Below, piece by piece: positions 32,130 through 41,419 of a stretch of 64,000 nucleotides of DNA (position 1 is the stretch's first letter; each line of letters starts with the position of its first letter). The DNA lies in assembly GCA_036251205.1 (NCBI GenBank), contig CP133958.1, forward strand, positions 2,779,210-2,843,209, given 5' to 3'. Both the position numbers and the translations under genes were made by a program. The stretch is from Orbaceae bacterium BiB (lineage in GTDB: Bacteria > Pseudomonadota > Gammaproteobacteria > Enterobacterales > Orbaceae). The notes under the pieces are model-generated. The model made no database searches. It had not been told where the DNA came from and saw nothing but the letters and a program-made list of their open reading frames with translations.

Positions 32130-32491
32130 TGATAAAAATTGGTGAATATAAGCCCGATAATTTAATCGCAGGTACGATGCACATTAGTACTGAACAAGTG
32201 GTTTTATCCAAGGGGCAAATTTATCCTATTGGATCGGTAATTGCATTAAAAAACGATGGACTCGGTACACTCGTTAATAGTGGTAGTGATGATGCCAAAA
32301 CACTTTATGGCATTTTAGCTGAAGAAGTTGATGCAACAGATGATGATGTTGGTGCTGTTATCATCTTAAGTGGTGAAGTTAATCAAAATGCATTAGTTTT
32401 TGGTGGCACAGACACTTATGAAACGCACAAACAAAAAGCACGTGAACTGGGAATTTATTTCCTTGATTCCGTTCAGTTAATAACCGAATAA
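32129..32491 (+). CDS. Head decoration protein, gpD-like
   Basis: A 120-residue protein of the bacteriophage lambda head decoration family. SKGQIYPIGSVIALKNDGLGTL and TLYGILAEEVDATDDDVGAVIILSGEVNQNAL match the conserved core. Such proteins bind as trimers on the expanded capsid and strengthen it. The ATG overlaps the stop of the protease/scaffold gene and the major capsid gene follows after 10 bp, as in lambda. Confidence 0.86.
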   Translation: MIKIGEYKPDNLIAGTMHISTEQVVLSKGQIYPIGSVIALKNDGLGTLVNSGSDDAKTLYGILAEEVDATDDDVGAVIILSGEVNQNALVFGGTDTYETHKQKARELGIYFLDSVQLITE

Positions 32492-32501
32492 AGGAAGGAC
32501 T

Positions 32502-33542
32502 ATGACTGTAAATATTTATGATCCCCGTATGTTAGTTGCCGCAATTAACCAGGTTCATGCCCCTCGCCGTTTCTTAATTGAAACTTTTTTTAGAACTAAT
32601 CGTCCTTTTGATACTGAAAACGTTGATATTGATCTTCGTAAAGGTAATCGTCAAGTGGCTGCGTTTGTCAATCCGCTTGAAGGAGGACTTTTAGTTGAAA
32701 ATGCGGGTTATGAAACGGTATCGGTAAAACCTGGCTACACTAAAGAGTTTATGCCAACACGTCCTAAAGATGCAATGAAACGAAGCTTTGGTGAAGATTA
32801 TTCTAAACCTCTAACACCAGCACAGCGAGAGCAACGCGCATTGGGTGAAAATTTAATAGAACTTGATATGCGAGTTAACCGACTTGAAGAGTATATGGCT
32901 GCTCAAGCCTTGGTTAATGGTAAGATTTTTGTCAAAGGCAAAAAAATGGATCACCAAGTTGATTTTGGTTATGAAGTTGGTAAACAAAAGATTATCTTAT
33001 CAGGTAGTTCGTGTTGGGACCAGACAGGTAGCGACCCGATGAAAGACTTAGAAACTTGGTCGGATAGCGTCTCTGAGCGCTGTGGCCTTGTACCAGATAT
33101 GATTATCTTAGGTAAAAAAGCAGCTTGGGCTCTGCTTGATAATGAAAAAGTGCAAAAGCGACTGGATATCCGAAATTATGCGGTTGGTCAAATTGATATT
33201 CAAAGTACGACTGAACTGAAGAAAAAAGGGATCACTTATCACGGCATGCTTGCTCCGTCATATATCCCTATTTACTCTTACAGTGAAAAAGTGCTTAATC
33301 CGTTAACTAATAAAGTTGAGCCACTCATTCCTGATGATGCTGTGATTCTTGGGAGTACGGAAGCTGGTTGTGAAATGCTTTATGGGCTTATTCAAAATGA
33401 ATATGCACTAACGTCTTTACCGCGTTTCCCTCATTCATGGATTGAGCAAGACGGTTCCGCTCGTTATGTCCAATTGGAATCAGCTCCCCTTGCAAGCTTA
33501 GTTAATGTTGATGCCTTTGTAAGCGCCCGCGTCATTTCTTAA
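32502..33542 (+). CDS. Major capsid protein, lambda E family
   Basis: A 346-residue major capsid protein of the HK97-fold lambda E family. Recognised by FLIETFFRTNRPFDTENVDIDLRKGNRQVAAFVNP near the N-terminus, KPGYTKEFMPTRPKDAMKRSFGE, and LEEYMAAQALVNGKI with the C-terminal EYALTSLPRFPHSWIEQ. It follows the decoration gene with a good ribosome-binding site (AAGGAAGG). Confidence 0.94.
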   Translation: MTVNIYDPRMLVAAINQVHAPRRFLIETFFRTNRPFDTENVDIDLRKGNRQVAAFVNPLEGGLLVENAGYETVSVKPGYTKEFMPTRPKDAMKRSFGEDYSKPLTPAQREQRALGENLIELDMRVNRLEEYMAAQALVNGKIFVKGKKMDHQVDFGYEVGKQKIILSGSSCWDQTGSDPMKDLETWSDSVSERCGLVPDMIILGKKAAWALLDNEKVQKRLDIRNYAVGQIDIQSTTELKKKGITYHGMLAPSYIPIYSYSEKVLNPLTNKVEPLIPDDAVILGSTEAGCEMLYGLIQNEYALTSLPRFPHSWIEQDGSARYVQLESAPLASLVNVDAFVSARVIS

Positions 33543-33607
33543 TAATTAACGTCAATTGAATTCAACATTTCATAATGGGACCATGGTCCCATTATCGAGG
33601 AATACTT

Positions 33608-34027
33608 ATGGTAAAAATACATTTACTTGCAACCGTTATTCACGATGGCAAAACCTTAGAAAAAGGTCATCAAATTGAAATCACAGCACCACAAGCTCAT
33701 CGCTTAGTGAATTTAGGTGTCGCTGAAATCATTGAATCATCTCAAGTTGATAACCCAACTGATATCAGCAATTGGACAAAGAAACAGTGTGAAGCAGAGT
33801 TAACATCGTTAGGTATTTCATTTGATCCAAAATTAAAAGTGGCTGATTTACGAGACTTAATTTTAAAAGCGCGTGAAGGTGATGATGAACATACCGATGT
33901 TTCATTGATGAGTCGTGAAGAACTTGAGCAAAAATTAACAGAGCTTGCGGTACCATTTAGCGGCGATAGTTCCGATGATGTGCTTCGTCAATTATTGCTT
34001 GATGAATTGGACGAGGACAATGAGTAG
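33608..34027 (+). CDS. Head-completion protein with SAP/HeH-like motifs
   Basis: A 139-residue protein. ATG 33608 follows GAGGAATA and begins with a beta-rich segment (VKIHLLATVIHDGKTLEKGHQIEITAPQ) that resembles DUF7210-type proteins. Two HeH/SAP-like repeats follow: WTKKQCEAELTSLGI...LRDLILKA and MSREELEQKLTELAVPF...VLRQLLLDEL. The position matches lambda FI, which helps the terminase dock on proheads. The frame start at 33575 lies in the intergenic spacer and is discarded. Confidence 0.65.
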   Translation: MVKIHLLATVIHDGKTLEKGHQIEITAPQAHRLVNLGVAEIIESSQVDNPTDISNWTKKQCEAELTSLGISFDPKLKVADLRDLILKAREGDDEHTDVSLMSREELEQKLTELAVPFSGDSSDDVLRQLLLDELDEDNE

Positions 34028-34325
34028 TTTTCATGATCAGTTACTTAAAGACAATCAAGCTGTTTTTTTTAATCCAGATGAATTTGCACAAACGATTAAA
34101 TGGAATGGTTATGACATTATTGTAACTGATGAAACGCCGAGTGAAGTGACTCAATTTACACATGGCATAGAGCAATGTACGGTGATTTATCGCATTCCCA
34201 AAATTGCATTAACAAAACCACGCAGTAATGAACGCGTTGATATTAACGGTGAACTTTGGTTGGTTAAATCAGTACAAGAGCAGCTCAGTGATTATGTTGT
34301 TAGGCTTGAGAGGTATGATGATTAA
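34020..34325 (+). CDS. Head-tail joining protein, FII-like
   Basis: A 101-residue protein beginning MSSFHDQLLKDNQAVFFNPDEFA at ATG 34020, overlapping the previous stop. The pattern NPDEFAxxIxWNG and the C-terminal beta segment resemble the phage attachment (lambda FII) family that caps the portal and receives the tail. The long upstream frame from 33945 is a shadow of the previous gene. Confidence 0.75.
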   Translation: MSSFHDQLLKDNQAVFFNPDEFAQTIKWNGYDIIVTDETPSEVTQFTHGIEQCTVIYRIPKIALTKPRSNERVDINGELWLVKSVQEQLSDYVVRLERYDD

Positions 34326-34912
34326 TGTTATCAATTTCAATTGATGTTGATGATGCCAGCGTTAAATCATTAATGAACGAACTGGGTGATAAAGCCGCTC
34401 GTATTATGGCCGATAGTCAAAATCGAGCAATAGCTGGTGTTCGAACTGATGGAACAAAACTGATTAAGTCAGAATCAGGCATCGAACGTAAAGTTATTTT
34501 TAAATCATTCACGTTAATTAAAGCCAGTGCTAAAAGCGATAATCCAACAGCCAAAGTGATTGTTTCCGGCCGTCCTGTTGGTCTTATTAAATATCCGCAT
34601 AAACCCAAACGGATCATGGCAGGAAAAACTCGCAGTGGCGTAAAAATTAATGTTGCGGGTAAGGATGTCCATTTCAAACACGGCTTTGTTGCTAAAATGC
34701 CAAATGGTCATATCGGTATATTCGAGCGAGTGAGAGGCGTTAAAACAAAAGGAGGTAAAGAAAAATTAAGTGAGTTTTTCGGACCTTCTGTACCTCAGCT
34801 TGCGGGGCGTGGAGCTATCGAGGAAAAGATCATAAAGCAAGCACAAGAACGATTTATTAATCGATTTAATCAGCAAGCTAATCGTTATTTAAAATCAAAG
34901 GGAGCTAAATAA
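34325..34912 (+). CDS. Minor tail protein Z-like
   Basis: A 195-residue basic protein of the prophage minor tail Z family: DKAARIMADSQNRAIAGVRTDGTKLIKSESGI and FKHGFVAKMPNGHIGIFERV are typical. In lambda Z completes the tail end that joins the head. It overlaps its neighbours by single bases. Here it links the lambda-type head cluster to a contractile P2-type tail cluster. Confidence 0.82.
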   Translation: MLSISIDVDDASVKSLMNELGDKAARIMADSQNRAIAGVRTDGTKLIKSESGIERKVIFKSFTLIKASAKSDNPTAKVIVSGRPVGLIKYPHKPKRIMAGKTRSGVKINVAGKDVHFKHGFVAKMPNGHIGIFERVRGVKTKGGKEKLSEFFGPSVPQLAGRGAIEEKIIKQAQERFINRFNQQANRYLKSKGAK

Positions 34913-35460
34913 TGTCTTTTTTAGTTTTAAAAGAATTAAAAAAAAGACTTGAAGAGGGATTTTGTCATGCTTTATTGGAGAAGAAGGATAATTTGCGAGA
35001 AGCGCCTCGTCTTTATATAGGCCAACTTCCACCGAAAGAGGGGTCAAAGCCACCCAGTGAAGCTGTAGATAAAAAAGACAATGATTATCCGTTTATTCTT
35101 ATCCGCAGTATTAGTGGTGACTTATCAAATGATGCAACCGGTCAGCCTGTTTATAATTTTAATGTTGCGCTCATTATTGGAATTTATTCTCAAGAAAGCT
35201 ATGAATCTTATCAAGATGGCGTTCAAATTGTGTCAGATACACTGGATAAATCTTTACTAATTATTAACCAGTATGAGTATTGGGGTAATAGCCATTTTGC
35301 TTTAGATCATGATATGTCATGGGGTTATGGACTTGGTAAAACAATAGATCCTTATGCATGCGGACTACAAACTGATGCGCCTTATTTTTTAGTTGTCCTT
35401 AATCTTTCATTTAGTCAGTTCTTAAAACTTCCCAAAGTAGAAATTCAATATCTTGTTTAA
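34912..35460 (+). CDS. Probable tail terminator / tail completion protein
   Basis: A 182-residue protein of uncertain family. It starts VLKELKKRLEEGFCHALLEKK and continues with DYPFILIRSISGDLSND and FNVALIIGIYSQESYESYQDGVQIVSDTL, the alpha-beta pattern of phage tail terminator proteins (lambda U-like fold). Position between gene Z and the sheath gene supports this. The function is inferred from position and pattern. Confidence 0.55.
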   Translation: MSFLVLKELKKRLEEGFCHALLEKKDNLREAPRLYIGQLPPKEGSKPPSEAVDKKDNDYPFILIRSISGDLSNDATGQPVYNFNVALIIGIYSQESYESYQDGVQIVSDTLDKSLLIINQYEYWGNSHFALDHDMSWGYGLGKTIDPYACGLQTDAPYFLVVLNLSFSQFLKLPKVEIQYLV

Positions 35461-35471
35461 TTGAGGAAATT

Positions 35472-35726
35472 ATGAAAATTACCGTTTATTTAGGTCCTAG
35501 CATGGCGATGGGCGTTTTTTCTATTTCTAGTGGCATGATTTATGTAGGAAAAGCCACTGATGAAATCGAAAAGAAAAAAGAGTGTGATCCTAATTTTGCG
35601 GCGCTGTTTGTCAGTCCAGAGCAGGTTGCAAAAGAGAGACGCGGCTTACAAACAGGCGATACCTATTTAGCTAACTGTTATCAGGCTGTTTTATCCGCAT
35701 ATCAACAAGAAAAAGAAGGAAAATAA
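35472..35726 (+). CDS. Small phage protein before the tail sheath
   Basis: An 84-residue protein with no family I recognise. It starts with a beta segment (MKITVYLGPSMAMGVFSISS) and ends in a charged helix. A small gene is often found directly before sheath genes in Mu- and P2-like phages, but no clear similarity to those is visible. It ends 2 bp before the sheath ATG. Confidence 0.55.
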   Translation: MKITVYLGPSMAMGVFSISSGMIYVGKATDEIEKKKECDPNFAALFVSPEQVAKERRGLQTGDTYLANCYQAVLSAYQQEKEGK

Positions 35727-35728
35727 CG

Positions 35729-37171
35729 ATGGCTTATTATCATGGGGTTCGTTCAACACAAGTCCCTACATCAATTTTACCACCTAAACAAATTTCAGCA
35801 GCTATTCCTGTTTTTGTCGGTTGTGCTCCTATTCACCGAACAAGTTACTACAATACATTAAAAAGCCCTCATTTTGTCGAAATCTGTTACACCAATGCAG
35901 AAGCTGTTAAAAAGCTGGGTTATACCAGCGATGATGACTTTGAAAAATGGGGATTGAGTGAAGCAGCTTATACGATGTTTGTTTTACATCAACGAGCACC
36001 GGCAATTTTTATTAATATTTTTGACCCGGCACAGCATCGAGAAGTTATTTTAAATGAAACTATCTCGTTAACTAATAGTAAAGGTCAAGCATCAAAATCC
36101 GATCTAATTTCATTAAAATTATATGATAATGACAATGCAGAATATCAAGTGGGTACTGATTATACCTACAACAATGCAACGGGTCAGATACTTGTTTCTG
36201 CAACGGGTCAATTGGCCAATAAAAAAGCCGTTCAAGCTGATTTTATTTATGCAACACCCGAAGCTGTTACTGTTAACGAGTGCATTGGTGGCGTAGATTA
36301 CGAAACAAATCAAACAACAGGTTTACAATTAATCGACCGCATTTTTTCTCAGTATCGTGTTGTTCCTGGTTCAATTTTAGCACCAGGATTTAGTGATAAT
36401 CCGTCTGTTGCAGCTATCATGGCTACAAAAGCTGGCTCTATTAATGGTATTTTTCGGGCGATTGCCATTGCTGATTTACCAACCAGCATTACGGATCATA
36501 CCAAGACAGTGGCATTTAAAAATGACAATAATTTGGTTCAGGAAGATTTAGCGCTTTGCTGGCCTCGGGTTGTTTTTAATGAAAAAGTGATGCGCCTGTC
36601 AACCATGCTTGCAGGCGTCATTGCAACAACCGATTCCGATCATGATGATATTCCTTATGCTTCACCGTCAAACAAAAATATTAATATGCAATCGGCAACA
36701 GTTGATGGCATTAATGAGTTATGGCTTGAAACAAATCAAGCGAATTATCTTAATGAAAATGGCATTATTACGGCGCTTAATTTCATCGGTGGATGGAAAA
36801 CTTGGGGTAACCGAATGTCATGTTATCCCGATGTTACGGATATTAAAGATACGTTTATTTCAAATCGTCGCATGTTTGGTTGGTATGGAAATCGTTTGAT
36901 TCAAACCTGGTGTCAAAAGGTTGACGACCCAATTGGGAAACGTTTTGTTCAGACGATTGTTAATAGCGAGCAAATTACCCTTAATAGCTACACCGCTAAA
37001 GGTTATATTTTAGGGGGGCGAATCGCTTTTTTATCTGACGAAAACAGCACAACCGATCTCATGGATGGGCTTGCAAGCTTCCATATTTATTGGGGCACAC
37101 AATCTCCAGCGGAGAATATCAATTTTAATATTGAATATGATCCTCAGTATTTAACTAATTTATTTTCGTAA
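35729..37171 (+). CDS. Contractile tail sheath protein, P2 FI-like
   Basis: A 480-residue sheath protein. The family start (YHGVRSTQVPTSILPPK, VPVFVGCAPIHR-like), ALNFIGGWKTWGNRM near residue 345 and the C-terminal AYxxx-GGRIAFLSDENSTTDLMDGLASFHIYW are characteristic of P2 FI/Mu sheath proteins. It forms the contracting outer cylinder of a myovirus tail, so the virion is a myovirus despite its lambda-like head genes. Confidence 0.92.
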   Translation: MAYYHGVRSTQVPTSILPPKQISAAIPVFVGCAPIHRTSYYNTLKSPHFVEICYTNAEAVKKLGYTSDDDFEKWGLSEAAYTMFVLHQRAPAIFINIFDPAQHREVILNETISLTNSKGQASKSDLISLKLYDNDNAEYQVGTDYTYNNATGQILVSATGQLANKKAVQADFIYATPEAVTVNECIGGVDYETNQTTGLQLIDRIFSQYRVVPGSILAPGFSDNPSVAAIMATKAGSINGIFRAIAIADLPTSITDHTKTVAFKNDNNLVQEDLALCWPRVVFNEKVMRLSTMLAGVIATTDSDHDDIPYASPSNKNINMQSATVDGINELWLETNQANYLNENGIITALNFIGGWKTWGNRMSCYPDVTDIKDTFISNRRMFGWYGNRLIQTWCQKVDDPIGKRFVQTIVNSEQITLNSYTAKGYILGGRIAFLSDENSTTDLMDGLASFHIYWGTQSPAENINFNIEYDPQYLTNLFS

Positions 37172-37181
37172 GGTGGCATAA

Positions 37182-37691
37182 ATGCACGCTAATATTCTTT
37201 TTAATGTTTACAAAGATGGCTACCGAAAAGCCGGTGTTGCACAAGTTGACTTGCCATCATTAAATGCAATAACAGCAGAGTTGAAAGGGGCTGGAATTGC
37301 TGGCGCTCTTGATTTACCGATTAAAGGTTTATTTCAAGCGTTTGGTGTCACACTAAACTTTAGAACAATCACGTCCGATTATGCCAGTTTACTCACACCT
37401 GAAGCGCAGCATATTGAACTTTGGTCAGCGGTTCAAGACCCTGATTCAGCAACTGGTGCACTTAATGCAAAGCAACATAAATTCATTTTAAGATGTGTAC
37501 CCAAAAACCAGACCGTTGGTAAGCTTTCAGTTGGTGAGGCACAAGATCGCACGCTAGAGTTTGAATTAACCTATTACCGTGAAATTTATGACGGTAATGA
37601 TGTGATTGAAATTGATAAATTAAATAACATTTACAGAATCGCGGGTGTCGATCAAAACAGTGATATTCGTGAGGCAATTGGAGATATCTAA
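37182..37691 (+). CDS. Tail tube protein, P2 FII-like
   Basis: A 169-residue tail tube protein: MHANILFNVYKDGYRKAGVAQVDLPSLNAI, the family region AGIAGALDLPIKGLFQAFGVTLNFRTI and the C-terminal EFELTYYREIYDGNDVIEIDKLN all match P2 FII. It builds the inner tube through which DNA passes. It directly follows the sheath gene. Confidence 0.92.
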   Translation: MHANILFNVYKDGYRKAGVAQVDLPSLNAITAELKGAGIAGALDLPIKGLFQAFGVTLNFRTITSDYASLLTPEAQHIELWSAVQDPDSATGALNAKQHKFILRCVPKNQTVGKLSVGEAQDRTLEFELTYYREIYDGNDVIEIDKLNNIYRIAGVDQNSDIREAIGDI

Positions 37692-37987
37692 TGACTAAAA
37701 AAGCAATTTATACCCTAAAAAAACCGGTTACGATTGACGGTCAAAATTATACTGAAGTTGATTTAAGTGATCTGGATAAATTAACCGGAGAGGATATTTT
37801 AGCTATTGAGCAAGAAATGCAATCAGATGGCTATGTCATTGCTGGCATGGCTGAACTCAGTAAGGCTTATTTGCTGTATATTGCAGCCAGAGCCGCTAAA
37901 ATAAATGTTCAAATTTTAAAAAAATTCCCGATTAGTGATATTTCTAAAATTACAGCCATGGCTCAAACTTTTTTGCTACGAGCGTAA
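37691..37987 (+). CDS. Tail assembly chaperone E
   Basis: A 98-residue protein of the P2 gpE type: KKPVTIDGQNYTEVDLSDLDKLTGEDILAIEQEM, then helices ending AMAQTFLLRA. It coats the tape measure during tail assembly. Its last codons contain the heptamer T TTT TTG (37969-37975), at which a -1 shift produces the longer E-E' protein. The ATG overlaps the tube gene stop. Confidence 0.88.
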   Translation: MTKKAIYTLKKPVTIDGQNYTEVDLSDLDKLTGEDILAIEQEMQSDGYVIAGMAELSKAYLLYIAARAAKINVQILKKFPISDISKITAMAQTFLLRA

Positions 37988-38145
37988 TTTGGCGCGGTGA
38001 TGATTTAAGGGATATTATCACCGCTTTATCACGAGCCAACTATACGCCAGCTTCATTTTATTTATCTATTTCATTAAACGAACTTGAACGCTGGATTTTA
38101 TCTTCACAGCGAGTAACTAAAATGGCAGAGAAAAATCATGGCTAA
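37691..38145 (+). CDS. E-E' extended chaperone made by -1 frameshift
   Basis: A -1 slip at T TTT TTG (37969-37975) continues into a frame open to TAA at 38143-38145. It adds about 57 residues after the slip, including DDLRDIITALSRANYTPASF and LNELERWILSSQRVTKMA. The tail of E' overlaps the tape measure ATG at 38138. Phage P2 uses the same TTTTTTG heptamer at the same gene, so this is very probably functional. Confidence 0.8.
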
Positions 38146-40069
38146 AAAAGCAGATATGAAGCTGCAGTGGACGTTTGGTGGAAAAGTTGACCCAAATCTC
38201 ATTGCAGCAGCAAAAGCCGTCAAAGCTAACATTGATAATATCAAAAAAGCGGGTGGTAATGTTTCAAAATCACTCAGTACCGTGACTTCAAAAGCGGGTA
38301 GCTTGGTTAAGTATCTTTCATTTGGTGCGCTTGCAGGTGGCGTACCGTCTTTAATGCTTATTGCAAAAGGTGCTGCAGATGCGGCTAACAACTTTAAAGA
38401 TTTATCCGATCAAACCGCTATTTCAGTTCAGTCATTAAGTGAGTGGTCTCATGCAGCCAGTATGAACGGATTATCTAATGAGGAATTCATTGGATCTGTT
38501 AAATTTTTAAATAAAACATTATCAGGGGCAGCTCAAGGAAGCCAGCAAGCGATTATTGCCTTTAAACGTGCAGGTGTAAATATTTACGATTCTGCAGGCA
38601 AAATTAAAAATGCTGACCAGATCATGCTTGAAGCATCAGATACATTTAAAAAAATGCCGGAAGGTATTTATAAATCGTCACTGGCCATGGCTTTATTTGG
38701 TAACTCAGGCAATAAAATGGTCTCTTTAATGCAAGGGGGCAGCGCTGCGATTAACGAATTACGCAAAGAGGCTCAAGATTTAGGCATTGCATTTACGGAT
38801 GCTGACGCTTCTGCTGGTGCTGAGTTTAATGATAGTTTAAATATTCTTAAAAAATCAGTTCAAGGCGTGTCTTTTAGTATCGGTAAGCAGCTTTATCCCA
38901 TTATTACGCCATTAGTAAAAGAGATATCTACGTGGGTTAAAGAAAATCGGGCGCTTATTTCATCTAAGGTGAGTGAGTGGATAAACAAAATAAAAGATAA
39001 TCTCCCTGCAATGAAAAAATTTATTGTTGATACTTACTCCTCAATAAAAACATTTATTACCGCTGTTGATAACGTGGTGACCTCTCTTGGTGGTTGGGGC
39101 ACTGTATTAAAAGTCATTGCTGGCGCATTTATTGCAATTAAAGCGATTCAATTAACCAGTTGGGTGATCGATGTTATTAAAGTCGTGGGATTGTTTGGTA
39201 AATCGCTCCTAACCGTTATTCCTGTCATAATAAAATTTGGTCTTGCACTACTGGCTAATCCCGTTGGTCTTGTTATTGCCGGTATTGCTGCATTAATTGC
39301 GGCAGGTTACTTGCTTTATGAAAATTGGGATACTGTTTGTGCCTGGATTGAAAATATTTGGAATAAAGTAAAAGACTTTTTTTCTTCAACCTTTTCGGAA
39401 ATAACCGCTGCCTTTGATGAAGGGTTTATTACTGGAATCATGACGTTATTGACTAAATTTAATCCGTTATCGTTGATTGCAAAAGCCATTGATTCTGTAT
39501 TCGAATATTTTACCGGCATTAGCTTGATTGATGAAGGAGGTAAATTTATTCAGTCATTTGCTGATGGGATTATTAGCACATGGCAATCAATAAAAGATAG
39601 TATTGTCGATACGGTAACGGGCTGGATCCCTGATTGGATGAAATCGGGTGCATCGGCTATTGGTGGTTCTTTATCTTCGGCTTGGGGGAGTTTAACGGGT
39701 TATGCTAATGGTGGATTAATTACGCATCATCAAGTAGCCCAGCTAGGTGAAGATGGCCCTGAAATGGTTATTCCATTAACGAAATCAAATGGTCCTAATT
39801 TATTATTTCAAGCCGTTAAAATCATGGGTCTTTCAAATACCAAACCGAATGCAGAGACCATTGTTGGGCAAATATCAAAAGGAACCACACAAAACAATAC
39901 TCATTCATCCTCGTTTAGTCCGTCATTTAATCCCAACATTACGATTAACTGCACAAGACAAGATGACATTATGCCAAGGTTAAATGAAACGCTTGATAAT
40001 CAGCGCCGAGCCTTTGAGGATATGTTCAATTCTATGATGAATAAAAATCGTCGTGTGGGGGCATTTTAA
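38138..40069 (+). CDS. Tail tape measure protein, P2 T-like
   Basis: A 643-residue protein that sets tail length. It has long helical regions (VKANIDNIKKAGGNVSKSLS), a phage-related TP901-type core with FKDLSDQTAISVQSLSEWSHAA, and central hydrophobic segments (about 325-405, including GLALLANPVGLVIAGIAALIAAGYLLY) typical of tape measures that enter the membrane. The C-terminal TTQNNTHSSSFSPSFNPNITIN part is also common. It follows E/E' as in P2. Confidence 0.9.
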   Translation: MAKKADMKLQWTFGGKVDPNLIAAAKAVKANIDNIKKAGGNVSKSLSTVTSKAGSLVKYLSFGALAGGVPSLMLIAKGAADAANNFKDLSDQTAISVQSLSEWSHAASMNGLSNEEFIGSVKFLNKTLSGAAQGSQQAIIAFKRAGVNIYDSAGKIKNADQIMLEASDTFKKMPEGIYKSSLAMALFGNSGNKMVSLMQGGSAAINELRKEAQDLGIAFTDADASAGAEFNDSLNILKKSVQGVSFSIGKQLYPIITPLVKEISTWVKENRALISSKVSEWINKIKDNLPAMKKFIVDTYSSIKTFITAVDNVVTSLGGWGTVLKVIAGAFIAIKAIQLTSWVIDVIKVVGLFGKSLLTVIPVIIKFGLALLANPVGLVIAGIAALIAAGYLLYENWDTVCAWIENIWNKVKDFFSSTFSEITAAFDEGFITGIMTLLTKFNPLSLIAKAIDSVFEYFTGISLIDEGGKFIQSFADGIISTWQSIKDSIVDTVTGWIPDWMKSGASAIGGSLSSAWGSLTGYANGGLITHHQVAQLGEDGPEMVIPLTKSNGPNLLFQAVKIMGLSNTKPNAETIVGQISKGTTQNNTHSSSFSPSFNPNITINCTRQDDIMPRLNETLDNQRRAFEDMFNSMMNKNRRVGAF

Positions 40070-40281
40070 TGAAATGGAAGTACATAACTGAGCAAGGTGA
40101 TACGTGGGACACTTTAGCCTTTGATTTTTACGGTTCTGAAAAATTGATGCATATTTTAATTGAAGCGAATTCTCAGTATGCCGATATTGTTATTTTTAGT
40201 CCAGGGATAGAATTAATTATCCCTGAAACCCCCTTATCAGCGCAGTCAACAAATTTAGTGAAGGCTCCATGGGATGATTAA
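40069..40281 (+). CDS. Tail protein X, LysM-like
   Basis: A 70-residue protein of the P2 gpX family: YITEQGDTWDTLAFDFYGSEKLMHILIEANSQYADIVIFSPGIELIIPE is a LysM-type fold. It probably takes part in baseplate or tail-hub assembly. It is tightly packed between the tape measure and gene D, whose ATG lies 8 bp before its end. Confidence 0.88.
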   Translation: MKWKYITEQGDTWDTLAFDFYGSEKLMHILIEANSQYADIVIFSPGIELIIPETPLSAQSTNLVKAPWDD

Positions 40282-41419
40282 TTTTATTGAAAACAATGTT
40301 AGAAAATGTACATTAAGATTGATTTATGAAAATAAAGATATTACTTATGATGTCTCTGATTATATTGAGTCTTTTTCGTTTACCGAGCGTGCTAAAAATG
40401 GGGAATCTGATGATATTTCTATCACGTTTCGAAATAATAATCAGGAGTGGAGTAACAACTGGTTTCCTCAGCGTGGTGCAAAAATTAGTGCAAAAATTAT
40501 TACTGAAAATTGGAATAATGTTAACGATGCGTATGTTCTTGACTGTGGCTCTTTTGAAATTGATGAGATTAATGACCAAGGCCCGCCATCGACAATTACA
40601 ATTGGTGCATTATCTGTTGGGATTAGCTCGAGTTTAAGAGGGCAATCCAATAGTAAAGCTTGGGAGAATTTTCGGTTTTCAAAAATTGTGAGTGAACTTG
40701 CAAAAAAACACCAATTCGGCGTCTTTTTTGATTGTCGCTATGATCCATTAATCGACCGATTTGACCAAAAAAACGAATCTGATTTAAGCTTTTTACTAAA
40801 TGTCGCTGAATATATTGGTGTTAATTTACGCATTGCTAAAAATAAGATTATTGTTTATGAGGAAGCGCTCTATGACAATAAAACGGTTTCTTTTTCGTTA
40901 ACCAAAAATAACGATGGTTATATTAACCATTCCTTTAGAGCATCAAGTGCGGATATTTATAGCGCCTGCCACGTTCAATTTTTAGATAGTTCATCGAGTA
41001 AGTTAATGACCTACCAATATAATCTCAATGGTTCGTCGGGTATTTTAGGTGAAAAAGCCTCGGGCGGTAATATAAAAATTGACCCTGTCACTCGGATGGT
41101 TATCTCTGAGCCTGTTAGCACAAAGAAAATAGAAGCACCCAAGGTTGGGAAAATACTCAAAATTAATCGGCGATGTAAAAGTTTAACGGAGGCAGAGAGC
41201 CTCGCTAAATCGATGTTACGTGGCAAAAATAAAAGGGAGCTAAGTGGCTCCCTTACTTTTTTCGGTAATTTATATTTGAGAGCGGGACTCACTCTTTCTT
41301 TAAATCAGTTTGGTGTTTGGGATGGCGCAAAGTGGGTTATTGATGAAGTGAGCCATAGTTATTCAAAATCAAGCGGCCTTGAAACGGCAATCACAATTAG
41401 AGGAGCGTTAGATTACTAA
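40274..41419 (+). CDS. Tail/baseplate hub protein D
   Basis: A 381-residue protein of the P2 gpD (late control D) family, the hub that carries the spike. Family features are the start ending YESFSFTERAKNGESDDISITFRNNNQEWSN, WENFRFSKIVSELAKKHQFGVFF near residue 125, FLLNVAEYIGVNLRIAKNKI, and the repeated LTEAESLAKSMLRGKNKRELSGSLTFFGN region. It lies between X and V, adjacent to its spike partner. Confidence 0.88.
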   Translation: MINFIENNVRKCTLRLIYENKDITYDVSDYIESFSFTERAKNGESDDISITFRNNNQEWSNNWFPQRGAKISAKIITENWNNVNDAYVLDCGSFEIDEINDQGPPSTITIGALSVGISSSLRGQSNSKAWENFRFSKIVSELAKKHQFGVFFDCRYDPLIDRFDQKNESDLSFLLNVAEYIGVNLRIAKNKIIVYEEALYDNKTVSFSLTKNNDGYINHSFRASSADIYSACHVQFLDSSSSKLMTYQYNLNGSSGILGEKASGGNIKIDPVTRMVISEPVSTKKIEAPKVGKILKINRRCKSLTEAESLAKSMLRGKNKRELSGSLTFFGNLYLRAGLTLSLNQFGVWDGAKWVIDEVSHSYSKSSGLETAITIRGALDY

